NCBI RefSeq assembly: GCF_008630915.1
Contig: NZ_CP043909.1
Location: 806,001-870,000 of the forward strand
Reading direction: 5' to 3'
Length of the DNA stretch: 64,000 bases
From: Acinetobacter suaedae
GTDB lineage: Bacteria > Pseudomonadota > Gammaproteobacteria > Pseudomonadales > Moraxellaceae
The notes under the pieces are model-generated. The model was given only the letters and a program-made list of their open reading frames with translations. It ran no database searches and was not told where the DNA came from. Shown piece after piece: positions 28,263 to 38,057 of this stretch. Position 1 is the stretch's first letter, and every line of letters begins with the position of its first letter. The translations under genes were made by a program, and so were the position numbers.

Positions 28263-30143
28263 TTAGTCGTTTTCCAAGAATGAACGTAAGTGTTCTGAAC
28301 GTGATGGATGGCGCAGCTTACGTAATGCTTTCGCTTCAATTTGACGAATACGTTCGCGTGTTACATCAAACTGCTTACCAACTTCCTCTAAAGTATGATC
28401 AGTTGGCATATCAATACCAAAACGCATCTTTAATACTTTCGCTTCACGTTCAGTTAAGTTCTCAAGTACTTCACGTGTTGCTTCTTTTAAGCCTTCAGAG
28501 GTTGCAGCATCTACTGGAGAAGTGATGTTTGAATCCTCAATGAAGTCACCAAGATGCGAATCTTCATCATCCCCGATTGGTGTTTCCATCGAAATCGGTT
28601 CTTTTGCGATTTTAAGTACTTTACGAACTTTAACTTCGTCCATTTCTAGACGTTCGCCTAATTCCTCAGGGGTAGGCTCACGCCCCATTTCTTGAAGTAG
28701 TTGGCGAGACACACGGTTGATCTTGTTAATCGTTTCAATCATGTGAACAGGAATACGAATTGTACGTGCTTGGTCTGCAATCGAACGAGTAATGGCCTGA
28801 CGAATCCACCAAGTTGCATATGTCGAGAATTTATAACCACGACGGTACTCAAACTTGTCTACGGCTTTCATCAAACCGATGTTACCTTCTTGGATTAAGT
28901 CAAGGAATTGTAGGCCACGGTTAGTATATTTCTTCGCAATCGAAATCACCAAACGTAAGTTTGCTTCAACCATTTCTTTTTTGGCACGACGTGCTTTTGC
29001 TTCACCTACAGCCATACGTTTAGAGATATCTTTGATATCTTTCACGTTTAAGCCAAGTTCTTTCTCGATATCTGCAATCTTTTGTTGGAATGCCAGTACA
29101 TCAGGGCGAACTTTTTCTAAATGTGCTTTAATTTCCGCAGGCGCTTTAGCGATTTGCTCATCTAGCCAAGCTGGATTTGATTCTTGTTCAGGGAAGGTGG
29201 TACGGAAAGTTGTACGATCCATACGACCACGACGAACTGCATAACGCATGATTTCGCGTTCATTTGTACGAATTTGATCATGAGTGCCGCGAATCATTTC
29301 AGAAATGATATCAAATAAACGTGGGGTAAATTTGAACATCATAAATACAGCAGCTAAAGATTCTAGAGCAGCTTTTGCTTCTTCACTGTTACGACCATGC
29401 TTTTCTATAATTGCTTTTGTGTCGTTCCATGCTGTTTCTAATTCAGAAAAACGGACTTTGGCAACTTCTGGGTCTGGGCCAGAATCACCTTCTGAATCAT
29501 CATCACTCTCAGATTCTTCTTCGTCATCATCGTCGAGTTTGACTTCTTTTGCTGTTGATGTAGAGCCTGCTTCCTCATCGAGTTCAGCCTCATCCTCAAG
29601 CACCTCAGGAATTTCTTCGTCAGTTTCTGGATCTAGATAACCTGAAAGAATATCTGCAAGACGACGCTCACCTGTTAAAAAGTCATTATATTCTTGTAAA
29701 ACTACCTCGACAGCGTTTGGCCAATACGCAATCGAATGTAAAACATCACGAATACCTTCTTCGATGCGTTTTGCAATGCTGATCTCGCCTTCACGGGTAA
29801 GGAGTTCAACAGTACCCATTTCACGCATGTACATACGTACAGGATCCGTGGTACGACCTGGCTCACTTTCAACCGATGCTAATACAGCAGCAGCTTCTTC
29901 TTCGGCAACTTCATCTGCTGCTTCAGTCGATTCACCAAACATAGTGTCATCAGTTTCTGGTGCGCGCTCATGCACAGGAATACCGACGTCTTGGAGCATT
30001 TGAATAATATCTTCAATCTGCTCACTTTCTGTAATCGAGTCTGGTAGATGATCGTTAACCTCAGCGTAAGTTAAGTAACCTTGTTCTTTGCCTCGGCTAA
30101 TCAGAGCCGCTACTTGCGAAGTAGGGGAATGCATATCGCTCAT
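28263..30143 (-). CDS. rpoD: RNA polymerase sigma-70 factor RpoD
   Basis: The 626-residue primary sigma factor, full length. Region 1.1 is at the N-terminus, and region 1.2 includes [16 protein letters not shown] near residue 100. An acidic non-conserved insert follows (about residues 175-225, rich in Asp, Glu and Ser). Region 2 has [17 protein letters not shown] near residue 430 for -10 recognition and melting, and region 4 ends with the -35 helix [20 protein letters not shown]. Divergent from a small acidic-protein gene. Confidence 0.98.
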   Translation of the reverse strand: MSDMHSPTSQVAALISRGKEQGYLTYAEVNDHLPDSITESEQIEDIIQMLQDVGIPVHERAPETDDTMFGESTEAADEVAEEEAAAVLASVESEPGRTTDPVRMYMREMGTVELLTREGEISIAKRIEEGIRDVLHSIAYWPNAVEVVLQEYNDFLTGERRLADILSGYLDPETDEEIPEVLEDEAELDEEAGSTSTAKEVKLDDDDEEESESDDDSEGDSGPDPEVAKVRFSELETAWNDTKAIIEKHGRNSEEAKAALESLAAVFMMFKFTPRLFDIISEMIRGTHDQIRTNEREIMRYAVRRGRMDRTTFRTTFPEQESNPAWLDEQIAKAPAEIKAHLEKVRPDVLAFQQKIADIEKELGLNVKDIKDISKRMAVGEAKARRAKKEMVEANLRLVISIAKKYTNRGLQFLDLIQEGNIGLMKAVDKFEYRRGYKFSTYATWWIRQAITRSIADQARTIRIPVHMIETINKINRVSRQLLQEMGREPTPEELGERLEMDEVKVRKVLKIAKEPISMETPIGDDEDSHLGDFIEDSNITSPVDAATSEGLKEATREVLENLTEREAKVLKMRFGIDMPTDHTLEEVGKQFDVTRERIRQIEAKALRKLRHPSRSEHLRSFLEND

Positions 30144-30485
30144 CTTTGCTTACTCTTTTGTTGAATCTGTGGCGGTGAAAAACCGTGCATGATAGCACAA
30201 TTCACAGGGAATGTTTGGGATTTGATCCGTTTGCACTAAATAAAAAATAGGTTTCATTTTCTGATGATTTTTTGAATATGGGGGTATGTCATATTTTTTC
30301 AAGCCTAAAATTCCTAAAGATGTTTTATACCTAAAGTTCTTAGATTATAAATACACAAAAAAAGTGCTGAAAAAAAGTACAAAACTACGTTTTATAGTAA
30401 AAAAAACAAATAAAACTTGACAAGAAATTCTAAGACAGATAAATACCGGCTAGGCCCATTAACATTTTTTCATTTGAGGTACTTA
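30144..30485. other. Divergent intergenic region, rpoD / small acidic protein gene
   Basis: This 342-bp AT-rich gap has no convincing ORF. It holds the plus-strand promoter at 30417-30445 and must hold the rpoD promoter; the minus strand has a TATAAT near 30350 without a good -35. Confidence 0.5.
30417..30445 (+). promoter_or_regulatory. Promoter ahead of the PA3496-like and UPF0149 genes
   Basis: A perfect -35 TTGACA (30417-30422), 17-nt spacer and a weak -10 TAAATA (30440-30445), about 40 nt ahead of the GTG start at 30486. Confidence 0.5.
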
Positions 30486-30692
30486 GTGTCTTCTACAGAT
30501 TTTGAACTAGATGATGATAACTACGGTGAAGACGACGCTGGTTTTGATGAATCATCAGGTAAGCTCAGCGCTAAAGAATCATTAGAAAAGCGCCGTTTAA
30601 TTGATGATTTGTTAGCGCAACGCCGTTTAGAGCGAGAATTGAAAGATTTTGATTATGATTTCGACGATGATGATTTTGATGACGAAGATTAA
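30486..30692 (+). CDS. Small acidic PA3496-like protein
   Basis: A 68-residue protein with an acidic N-terminus, a central helix (SAKESLEKRRLIDDLLAQRR) and a run of Asp, Glu and Phe at the end. The central Arg/Leu helix followed by an acidic tail resembles the PA3496 family of putative envelope-integrity proteins. The start is GTG at 30486 with GAGG 6 nt upstream. The UPF0149 gene follows 71 nt later on the same strand. Confidence 0.6.
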   Translation: MSSTDFELDDDNYGEDDAGFDESSGKLSAKESLEKRRLIDDLLAQRRLERELKDFDYDFDDDDFDDED

Positions 30693-30763
30693 GCAAAATT
30701 AATAAGACTTTAGGTCCTAAAATGTTATGCTGTTGACGATATATTTTTAGAATTGGATAGAGA

Positions 30764-31288
30764 ATGAGCACGTTGGATTTAGACTTATTGAGTAATTATC
30801 TTGACGGTGATCAAAACGAATACGGTCTAGATTTTGCCGCAACTCATGGTTTTTTATGTGCGATAGCTGTAGGTCCAAAATTTGATCGATGGTTAGATGA
30901 GCTCTTTGAGAGCAATCAAAAGAAGGTTCCAAGTGATGTGATTGAGCAAATCAAACTTTGGTTGGAATCTATTCGTCAGAATCTTGCCAATGAAGATGGA
31001 ATTGAATTTCCATTTGAAATTGAAGAAGCTGATGTTGATTCTAGCCTAGGCGATTGGAGCGTTGGCTTTGTTGATGCAATGTTCTTAAATGAAGATGCTT
31101 GGTTTGCACCTGAATATGGAGAACAGTTAGTTGATCTGACCCTGCCGATTATGGTGTTTAGTGGTATTGATGAGGAAGATCCACAAATGGAATCTTTCCG
31201 TCGAAATGGCCAACTTATGGATGAATTAGCAGAAGAAATTCCAGATAATTTAAATGAAATTTATCTCATGTATCATACGCCTAGCTAA
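30764..31288 (+). CDS. UPF0149 (YgfB/YecA) family protein
   Basis: A 174-residue acidic, helical protein. LDLLSNYLDGDQNEYGLDFA and ATHGFLCAIAVGP near residues 26-38 are the typical UPF0149 start, and WSVGFVDAMFLNEDAWF near residues 90-106 the middle. The YecA C-terminal SEC-C zinc tail is absent, so it is nearer to YgfB. YgfB-like proteins have been linked to regulation in Pseudomonas; function here is unknown. Confidence 0.85.
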   Translation: MSTLDLDLLSNYLDGDQNEYGLDFAATHGFLCAIAVGPKFDRWLDELFESNQKKVPSDVIEQIKLWLESIRQNLANEDGIEFPFEIEEADVDSSLGDWSVGFVDAMFLNEDAWFAPEYGEQLVDLTLPIMVFSGIDEEDPQMESFRRNGQLMDELAEEIPDNLNEIYLMYHTPS

Positions 31289-31325
31289 ACGAGTAGCTTG
31301 AGTATCATAAAAAAAGCGTAATTAA

Positions 31326-31349
31326 AACGTCCGTAATGGACGTTTTTTT
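31326..31349 (+). terminator. Terminator after the UPF0149 gene
   Basis: AACGTCC/GGACGTT stem with a five-base loop and a T-run, between convergent UPF0149 and LysE genes. Confidence 0.75.
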
Positions 31350-31390
31350 ATGATTTTTGCTGTCTCGTTTTTATACTTAACCTTTTTGAT

Positions 31391-31996
31391 TTACAGGTTT
31401 GTGAATAACAAACTCAGACCTAGTCCACTGAGTATCATGCCAATTAATCGGTTGAGTAGGAGCTGTTTAGCTAAAATTTTGTGTCGAATTGCTGGGGTTG
31501 AGCAGAAAATCGTAATTAAGCTAAACCAGATCAGATGGCTACTGGAAATAAAGATACCATAAGCAAGGAGCGTAAATAGTTGGTTCTCTATCGTCATGAT
31601 CTGAGAATAAATACTCATCACAAATAAGGTTGTTTTGGGATTTAAACTATTGGTTAAAAATCCATGTTTGAATGTTTGCCAACTAGTGATGTTTGTCTGA
31701 TTGTCATTTAACTTAACAGCAGCTTGGGTATAAGTCTTATAACCGATATATATGAGATATGCTGCACCAATATATTGGATAAGTTGAATAAAATCTGGAA
31801 GATGGCTCTTCAAAAAATTTAAGCTGATTAAACTATAGCTAATATGAATCCAAACACCACATGCAATCCCGTAAGCAGTACAAATACCCAAATTTCGCCC
31901 ATATAAATAGCTATTTCGAGTAACGAGGGCAAAGTCTGCACCAGGGCTGATGACTGCGAGTAGGGTAATCAAACCAACTGTTAATATTTCATTCAC
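31391..31996 (-). CDS. LysE/RhtB-family exporter
   Basis: A 201-residue membrane protein with about six hydrophobic helices. It starts MNEILTVGLITLLAVISPGADFA; the SPGADFALVTRN motif near residues 17-28 is the RhtB/LysE signature. These proteins export amino acids or homoserine lactones. The start is GTG at 31996 with AGGA 8 nt upstream. Divergent from a LysR regulator, the common arrangement of an exporter with its activator; the substrate is unknown. Confidence 0.9.
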   Translation of the reverse strand: MNEILTVGLITLLAVISPGADFALVTRNSYLYGRNLGICTAYGIACGVWIHISYSLISLNFLKSHLPDFIQLIQYIGAAYLIYIGYKTYTQAAVKLNDNQTNITSWQTFKHGFLTNSLNPKTTLFVMSIYSQIMTIENQLFTLLAYGIFISSSHLIWFSLITIFCSTPAIRHKILAKQLLLNRLIGMILSGLGLSLLFTNL

Positions 31997-32098
31997 TCAT
32001 CTATTCCTAATAAAAATTTGTATATAATTTTTATATTTTTCATAATCTTGCTATATTTAAAATCGAAAATAATTCACATACATAGATGAGTTTTTGGA

Positions 32099-32974
32099 AT
32101 GGTTGAGCGTCTATCACTGAATTCATTAAAGTTTTTTTATTTTGCAGCACGCTATGAAAGTGTGACGGTTGCGGCTGATCGTTTATTTGTAACGCAAGGT
32201 GCTGTGAGTAAACAAATTAGAAATTTAGAAGATGCTTTGGGTTTTGCTGTATTTATTCGATCATCTAGAAAGCTAAGTTTAACTGCTAAAGGGGAAATTT
32301 TATTTGATTGCTGCCAGCAAGTTTTTCAGCAAATTGATCAATGTTTAATGCAATTAAATCAACAAACTATAGTGCAAAAAAATCTGGTTCTTTCATGTGA
32401 GCCAACTTTAGCGATGAAATGGCTAATACCACGTCTAATTCATTTTAAGCAGCTTTATCCTGACTTTGAGGTTACTCTTTTAACAGGAGGAGGGAAGGTT
32501 GATTTCAAACAGCAAAATATTGATTTAGCTTTGAGACGAAATGATTTTGATTGGGGAAAATCAATCTATAGTGAGAAAATTGCTGATGAGCAAATGCTGT
32601 GTGTAGCATCTAGTAAGATAACTCAGCAAACCAAGCAAATATTTATTTCAACTTCACGGAATAAATTATGGCAGCAATTTCAATATAAGCATTCAGAACA
32701 ATTCAAAGGCTATTCTAAAACAGAACTAGAACACTTTTATTTGTGTATCGAGGCTTGCTTGGCTGGTTTAGGTGTAACTTTAGTTTCGACCTATATGATT
32801 GAGCGCGAGATTAAACATCAACTATTACAACCTATGAGCTCTATATATCAGGATGAATCGGCCTACTTTCTATTGTCTGCGGAGCCTTTTGAGGAAGATG
32901 TACGTAAAGTATTATTTTGTGATTGGTTAAGGGGGCAGATGCAAGCCAGTCAGTTAGAGTTTGGTTTGAGCTAA
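32099..32974 (+). CDS. LysR-family transcriptional regulator (GcvA-like)
   Basis: A 291-residue regulator. The N-terminal helix-turn-helix covers about residues 6-65 (SVTVAADRLFVTQGAVSKQI, then LEDALGFAVFIRSSRKLSLT), and the C-terminal effector domain follows (about 90-290). SLNSLKFFYFAARYESVT resembles the GcvA/AmpR branch. Divergent from the LysE exporter, which it probably controls through sites in the 102-bp spacer. That spacer has ATAGATGAGT near the start of each gene in inverted orientation. Confidence 0.92.
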   Translation: MVERLSLNSLKFFYFAARYESVTVAADRLFVTQGAVSKQIRNLEDALGFAVFIRSSRKLSLTAKGEILFDCCQQVFQQIDQCLMQLNQQTIVQKNLVLSCEPTLAMKWLIPRLIHFKQLYPDFEVTLLTGGGKVDFKQQNIDLALRRNDFDWGKSIYSEKIADEQMLCVASSKITQQTKQIFISTSRNKLWQQFQYKHSEQFKGYSKTELEHFYLCIEACLAGLGVTLVSTYMIEREIKHQLLQPMSSIYQDESAYFLLSAEPFEEDVRKVLFCDWLRGQMQASQLEFGLS

Positions 32975-33045
32975 ACAATAGAATTGTTGTGAATGGACCA
33001 AACATATTGATCCATTCAGCAAGAGGTGTATGTCTTATTTTTAAA

Positions 33046-33696
33046 TTAAGCGTTGTCGCTAGTTGAATGTTTAGTTAAATGCCAAGCATGTTCATAGGCA
33101 ATCAGTTTCCCTTTCAAATTTTCAGTATTGGAAGCCAGTAATTTAATATCGTAGTGTGTTGCGTAGTGTGCTGTTAATTCATATTCAGGAACTGAAAATG
33201 GTGGTCCTGCTAATAAGGACTGATCGTATTCTATGCTGATGAGAAGTTGAGGTGCCTGATTGGTAATTTGCAGTAGGTGTTGTGTATATGTGGAACGCAT
33301 TTGTTCTGGTAAAGCAATGAGCGCTGCTCGATCATAGGTCGCATCTATTTTGCCAAGTTGTTTGGCTGTTAATTTAAAAAAATCGCCAATAAATAACTCA
33401 ATTTGAGCATGCTTAAAATAAGTCAAATCTCCTATCTGAGATTCCTCAAAACTAAGTCCTAAGTCTAGAATTAAATCTTGAATGGCAATTGGGCTAAGAT
33501 CTATGCCAATCACATGATAACCTTGATCGATTAACCACGCTAAATCTAAACTTTTACCGCAAAGAGGAACAAAAACTCGCGCATTTTTATCTAGATTTAG
33601 GGTGCTTAAATATTGTGTTAGTAAGGTATGAGGCTGATTTTGATGAAAGCCGATGTTATTGGTTTGCCATTTGTCGTGCCAAAAATCATGTTGCAT
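33046..33696 (-). CDS. tpm: Thiopurine S-methyltransferase family protein
   Basis: A 216-residue SAM-dependent methyltransferase. The N-terminus FWHDKWQTNNIGFHQNQPH and RVFVPLCGKSLDLAWLIDQGYHVIGID (motif I region, shown in part as VPLCGKSLDLAWL) are typical of bacterial TPMT. YDRAALIALPEQMRSTY near residues 120-136 is also diagnostic. It methylates thiopurines and, in some bacteria, selenium or tellurium compounds. AAGG lies about 9 nt before ATG 33696. It stands alone. Confidence 0.9.
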   Translation of the reverse strand: MQHDFWHDKWQTNNIGFHQNQPHTLLTQYLSTLNLDKNARVFVPLCGKSLDLAWLIDQGYHVIGIDLSPIAIQDLILDLGLSFEESQIGDLTYFKHAQIELFIGDFFKLTAKQLGKIDATYDRAALIALPEQMRSTYTQHLLQITNQAPQLLISIEYDQSLLAGPPFSVPEYELTAHYATHYDIKLLASNTENLKGKLIAYEHAWHLTKHSTSDNA

Positions 33697-33830
33697 AACT
33701 TTATACCTTAGCTTTTTTCCAATAATAGAGCAGATATGATTTCATTTTGGTTTAGATTTTATTATTTTCCATGGTGATTAAGCGTAATAATTGTTTAGAC
33801 CGCTACAATGATTTATTGGTTAACAAACTA

Positions 33831-33859
33831 AAAAGCCTCAGTTTGAAACCAAGGCTTTT
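33831..33859 (-). terminator. Terminator of trhO
   Basis: AAAAGCCT/AGGCTTTT stem around a 13-nt loop, ending in a T-rich run on the minus strand, 22 nt past the trhO stop. Confidence 0.7.
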
Positions 33860-33880
33860 GATTGGTAAGTTGCAATGAAC

Positions 33881-34813
33881 TTATAGGCGTTTACGCTTTG
33901 CTGCAGCAATTTGCGATTGGCGCATACGGAATCCAGCTTTTTGTTTATCCGTGGTTTTATCGATACAATAAATGCATGATACGCCATGTTCATAACTTGG
34001 TAGTTCTGCTTCTTCTTTGGTTAATGGCCAACCACAAGCATGGCATTTGATATTTTCACCTTCTTCGACGCCATGTGTAACAGCAGTACGTCCGTCAAAT
34101 ACAAAGCACTCACCCTCCCATAGACTTTCTTCTACAGGTGTTTCTTCAAGATATTTGAGAATGCCGCCTTTGAGATGATAAACCTCATTAAAGCCTTCTT
34201 GTAAAAGTAAGGAGGTTGATTTTTCGCAACGAATACCACCTGTACAGAACATTGCAATTTTTTTATCTTTATGTTGCTCAAGGTTTTGTTTTACATATTC
34301 AGGAAATTCACGGAAGGTTTCTGTTTTAGGGTCAATTGCACCTTTAAATGTACCAGCTTTATATTCATAGTCATTACGTGTATCTATAAGAATGACATCC
34401 TCACGACTAATGAGTTCGTTCCACTCTTTAGGATCAAGATAGTGACCGACTAAATCTCGTGGTTTAACTTCAACACCTAGAGTTACGATTTCTTTTTTTA
34501 GTTTGATTTTCATTTTACGAAATGGTTTGTCAGAGCTGAAAGACTCCTTGTATTCCATTTCAGTAAAGCCTTCATTGATTAGAAATTGATGAACAGTATC
34601 AATTGCCGCACGATCACCTGCAACTGTACCGTTAATTCCTTCTGGAGCAACAATCAGAGTTCCGCATAAATTGATGCTATTCACTAAGTCTAAAAGACGT
34701 TTTTGCAGATCGGCTGCATCTGAAACTTCTTTAAATTGATATAGTGCCGCAACAACCCAATTATTGGTCGCTTGCTGTTCTACAGGTGCAAGCTGTTCTA
34801 CAGTAGCGTTCAT
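33881..34813 (-). CDS. trhO: tRNA uridine(34) hydroxylase TrhO (YceA, rhodanese-related)
   Basis: A 310-residue protein of the UPF0176 family. An N-terminal acylphosphatase-like part (about residues 18-110) has LIVAPEGINGTVAGD. A rhodanese domain (about 125-225) has active-site loop CTGGIRCEKST near residue 189. A C-terminal Cys-rich zinc-like region (CHACGWPL and CIYC) follows. TrhO forms 5-hydroxyuridine at the wobble base of tRNAs, which feeds cmo5U/mo5U. ATG 34813 has GGAG 7 nt upstream; the frame to 34825 starts with a poor TTG. Confidence 0.93.
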   Translation of the reverse strand: MNATVEQLAPVEQQATNNWVVAALYQFKEVSDAADLQKRLLDLVNSINLCGTLIVAPEGINGTVAGDRAAIDTVHQFLINEGFTEMEYKESFSSDKPFRKMKIKLKKEIVTLGVEVKPRDLVGHYLDPKEWNELISREDVILIDTRNDYEYKAGTFKGAIDPKTETFREFPEYVKQNLEQHKDKKIAMFCTGGIRCEKSTSLLLQEGFNEVYHLKGGILKYLEETPVEESLWEGECFVFDGRTAVTHGVEEGENIKCHACGWPLTKEEAELPSYEHGVSCIYCIDKTTDKQKAGFRMRQSQIAAAKRKRL

Positions 34814-34922
34814 GGATAACTCCAAATGTATTAAGATAGGAAATAAAGGCGCATATTTTAGCGCGAAATTTTAAAATAAGCGAGAAAACCATAAAATAAA
34901 TATGGTTTTATAGGAGTTGATT

Positions 34923-35411
34923 TTGAGTAATGATCGTCGAATCCCATCATTGACGCCATGTGCAGGGCGTTGTTCTACGGTATTTGGTGATCTGGTCTGT
35001 CGTGGATGTCGCCGTTTTAATCATGAGGTTATTCAGTGGAATACTTATACATTAGAACAGCGTTTAGCGGTGTGGGCGCGTTTGGATGCGCAGTTAGATC
35101 AAATTTTAGTTCCTTTATTGCCAAATGCGAATCTTCAACATGTCGAAGGCTTTATTCAGCACAAAAGAGTTCGCATTTTAGAAACGGCGAGTAAAGGACG
35201 TAAGCTTTACCATGCTTTGAAAATTTGTGAAAAAAACAAGCATTTGGCTCAAGAAAGTGGGTTGGGAGTTGTTGATGTACAAGTCAAACCGATTTGGGAT
35301 GAATTTGAGCGTCGTGTACTGGCTTTGGCAAAAGCAAGTTATGAGTTGGCATGGTTAAGGGCTGATGGAATTAGCTACAACTTAATGCGGTTGATCGAAG
35401 ACGATGAGTGA
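34923..35411 (+). CDS. DUF1289-domain protein
   Basis: A 162-residue protein. The Cys cluster PCAGRCSTVFGDLVCRGCRR near residues 13-32, followed by FNHEVIQW, is the DUF1289 pattern, a small Fe-S or zinc-like site. The rest is helical and does not match a known domain; typical DUF1289 proteins are much shorter (about 60-90 residues), so the C-terminal two-thirds is an extension. Start is TTG at 34923 with TAGGAG 6 nt upstream; there is no earlier better choice. Confidence 0.75.
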   Translation: MSNDRRIPSLTPCAGRCSTVFGDLVCRGCRRFNHEVIQWNTYTLEQRLAVWARLDAQLDQILVPLLPNANLQHVEGFIQHKRVRILETASKGRKLYHALKICEKNKHLAQESGLGVVDVQVKPIWDEFERRVLALAKASYELAWLRADGISYNLMRLIEDDE

Positions 35412-35431
35412 TTTGACTTTAACGCTAAAGC

Positions 35432-35459
35432 AGAAAAGCTGCCATTAGGCAGCTTTTCT
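35432..35459. terminator. Bidirectional terminator between DUF1289 gene and gltA
   Basis: AGAAAAGCTGCC and its exact complement form a 12-bp stem with loop ATTA, serving both convergent genes. Confidence 0.85.
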
Positions 35460-35478
35460 AACATTAATTTTCGGAAAA

Positions 35479-36753
35479 TTAACGTTTGATGTCGCGCTGA
35501 GTTTCGCCTGTGTAAAGCTGACGAGGACGACCAATTTTGTAAGGTGCGCTGTGCATTTCTAACCAGTGGCTGATCCAACCTACTGTACGTGCAAGAGCAA
35601 AGATCACTGTAAACATTTCTGTTGGGATACCAATCGCTTTTAAGATGATACCAGAGTAGAAGTCTACGTTCGGGTAAAGCTTACGTTCTACGAAGTATGG
35701 GTCGTTAAGCGCAATACGCTCAAGTTCCATTGCAAGCGCAAGTTGTGGATCATTAATGCCTAATGCTTCAAGTACTTCGTCACATGTTTGTTTCATGACT
35801 TTCGCACGTGGGTCGAAGTTTTTATACACACGGTGACCGAAGCCCATGAGTTTAACTTCTTTACGTTTTACTTTTTCCATGAATTCAGCAACGTTTTCTA
35901 CGCTACCAATTTCATCTAACATTTTAAGAACAGCTTCGTTTGCACCACCGTGAGCAGGTCCCCAAAGCGCAGAAATACCTGAAGAGATACATGCGTAAGG
36001 GTTTGCACCTGTTGAGCCTGCAAGGCGTACTGTTGACGTAGAAGCATTTTGTTCGTGATCAGCATGAAGCGTGAAAATACGGTCCATTGCACGAGCAAGA
36101 ACAGGATTTACCTTGTAGTCACGATCTGCTGGTGTAGCAAACATCATGTGCAAGAAGTTTTCAGCGTAACCTAAATCGTTACGTGGATAAATAAATGGTT
36201 GACCTACAGTGTACTTGTAGCTCCATGCCGCAAGGGTAGGGATTTTAGCGATTAAACGAATCGCAGTAATTTCACGATGGTTAACATCTTCGATGTCAAA
36301 TGCATTGTGATAGAACGCTGATAATGCACCAACAACACCAACCATGATTGCCATAGGGTGAGCATCACGACGGAAACCATTGAAGAAACGGCTGACTTGA
36401 TCGTGAACCATAGTGTGGTTACGTACTTTTGCGTCAAATTCTGCTTTTTGTTCAGCAGTTGGAAGCTCGCCATTTAATAATAAATAACAAGTTTCTAAGT
36501 AGTCCGCTTGAGTTGCTAATTGATCAATTGGATAGCCACGGTGTAATAAAACACCTTTGTCACCATCAATGAATGTGATCTTAGATTCGCAAGCAGCTGT
36601 CGCCATAAAACCAGGATCGAAAGTAAAGTGACCTGATGCTAATACATCTTTAACGTCAATTACATCTGGGCCCAATGTGCCGCTGTAAATTGGTAATTCA
36701 ATTTCTTTGCCATCAAGCTTTAATACGGCTTTTTTGCCAGTTGCTGCAGACAT
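35479..36753 (-). CDS. gltA: Citrate synthase
   Basis: A 424-residue type II (hexameric) citrate synthase, which condenses oxaloacetate with acetyl-CoA. The catalytic region [13 protein letters not shown] near residues 259-271 and [16 protein letters not shown] near residues 302-317 carry the active His residues; the catalytic Asp lies in the last 70 residues. The N-terminal beta extension (about 1-60) is that of the NADH-sensitive Gram-negative form. AGGAG stands about 8 nt before ATG. It faces away from sdhC across a long AT-rich gap. Confidence 0.97.
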   Translation of the reverse strand: MSAATGKKAVLKLDGKEIELPIYSGTLGPDVIDVKDVLASGHFTFDPGFMATAACESKITFIDGDKGVLLHRGYPIDQLATQADYLETCYLLLNGELPTAEQKAEFDAKVRNHTMVHDQVSRFFNGFRRDAHPMAIMVGVVGALSAFYHNAFDIEDVNHREITAIRLIAKIPTLAAWSYKYTVGQPFIYPRNDLGYAENFLHMMFATPADRDYKVNPVLARAMDRIFTLHADHEQNASTSTVRLAGSTGANPYACISSGISALWGPAHGGANEAVLKMLDEIGSVENVAEFMEKVKRKEVKLMGFGHRVYKNFDPRAKVMKQTCDEVLEALGINDPQLALAMELERIALNDPYFVERKLYPNVDFYSGIILKAIGIPTEMFTVIFALARTVGWISHWLEMHSAPYKIGRPRQLYTGETQRDIKR

Positions 36754-37655
36754 TCAATAGATCTCCTGTCCTGGTGAATGATTATCTGACTCGAAATCCT
36801 AATCTTGTCATGTGCGAATCAGACGGTGTCAAAATTTGCTATAAGAGTAGTGGCTACTAAAATTTTGTCAATTATACTTAGGGATAAAAAATGACGTTGC
36901 TACAGTCAATTAGTCATCCTTTATCGAAGAAAAACTGAGTAAAATCACAGCACCGGTCGAGTATAATATGTCAAATCAAGTTTTAGGTGCATAAAAAAAA
37001 TGAAGCATCAGTACAATTGTAAGTAAATTTTTATTTCGGCAATGTTTTGGTGCTTATAAAATAAATACTTAGGAATAGCATAATGTTCATATAACTCAAG
37101 GGTTGGATTTAAATAAGAGTTCAAAAATAATACTTGAAGCATATTTTTGTTTGGCATAATTGATTCATTGTGGTGCGTTTATTTGTATAAAAAATGACTT
37201 ATTTCTTTTTTTTATTATAAATAGGGAGATAGATTATTACTTATTTATATTTAATATCAAAATGAGGGGTATTATTTTTGACAATATTTAGAATTGATAG
37301 GTTTAATGCAAATGTATACTCGGAATTGTGAATGTTTGATGAAATAAAATAGAAATTTTTTTGAGAATAAAGTGAATCGATGAAATTGTGTATATTTTTA
37401 AAAGTTTATAAAAAACAATAATATATTTTATTTTATGGATGCTTTTTTGTGATGATGATATAATTATTTTTGTTAATGATTCTTATTTATAGTTTTTTTA
37501 GACTAAAGCGAAAGTTGATTGTTTGTATTTTGATATTTCACGTCTTATAATTCGGTGTCGTTATATAGGTTAGGCATGTGCTGTGCTTGCCTGACAATGC
37601 CAGCTTTCCTTTGAATTAATTCAAACAAACTCCAGTTGGAGTTTCTACCTACAGG
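36754..37655. other. Long AT-rich divergent region, gltA / sdhC
   Basis: This 902-bp gap is AT-rich, with many A and T runs and no credible ORF on either strand. It holds the gltA promoter area (TTGACA on the minus strand near 36871, without a clear -10) and the sdhC promoter at 37523-37551. The central part (about 37000-37500) shows nothing I can name. Confidence 0.6.
37523..37551 (+). promoter_or_regulatory. Predicted promoter of sdhCDAB
   Basis: -35 TTGTAT (37523-37528), 17-nt spacer, perfect -10 TATAAT (37546-37551). The leader to sdhC would be about 100 nt. Confidence 0.65.
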
Positions 37656-38057
37656 ATGCCCGCTGTGAAAAGCAACAGACCTGTCAATTTGTCCATGGGT
37701 CAGGTGTTAGCGGTAAATTTACGCTCACCCGTGGCTATTGCATCAATTCTACACCGTCTATCAGGTGTGATCGTTTTCTTATTAGTCGCAGTTCTTTTAT
37801 GGATTTTGGATAAATCTTTATCTTCACCAGAAGGATTTGACTACGTTAAAAATGTCGTATTCGGAAATATCTTTGTACGTTTCATCGTATGGGTATTTGT
37901 AGCAGGATTACTTTTCCACTTTATTGCAGGGATTAAACATCTTCTTGCAGACCTTGGTTTTGCTGAGGAGCTACAAAGTGGTCGTATCGCGGCTACAGTT
38001 TCATTGATCTTATCTGTGATCAGTATTGTCGCAGCTTTTGTATGGATTATGTTCTAA
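37656..38057 (+). CDS. sdhC: Succinate dehydrogenase cytochrome b556 subunit
   Basis: A membrane anchor subunit of complex II, 133 residues, with three transmembrane helices. SNRPVNLSMGQ near the start and SILHRLSGVIVFLLV near residues 37-51, which contains quinone-site residues, are typical; the heme ligand His lies in the second helix (FHFIAGIKHLLADLGF). ATG at 37656 is used; GTG at 37665 with AGGA 8 nt upstream could be the true start. The stop overlaps sdhD. Confidence 0.95.
   Translation: MPAVKSNRPVNLSMGQVLAVNLRSPVAIASILHRLSGVIVFLLVAVLLWILDKSLSSPEGFDYVKNVVFGNIFVRFIVWVFVAGLLFHFIAGIKHLLADLGFAEELQSGRIAATVSLILSVISIVAAFVWIMF

Noticed and set aside
29284..29640. Plus-strand Ser-rich ORF inside rpoD
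   Set aside because: It is the antisense of the acidic insert of RpoD.
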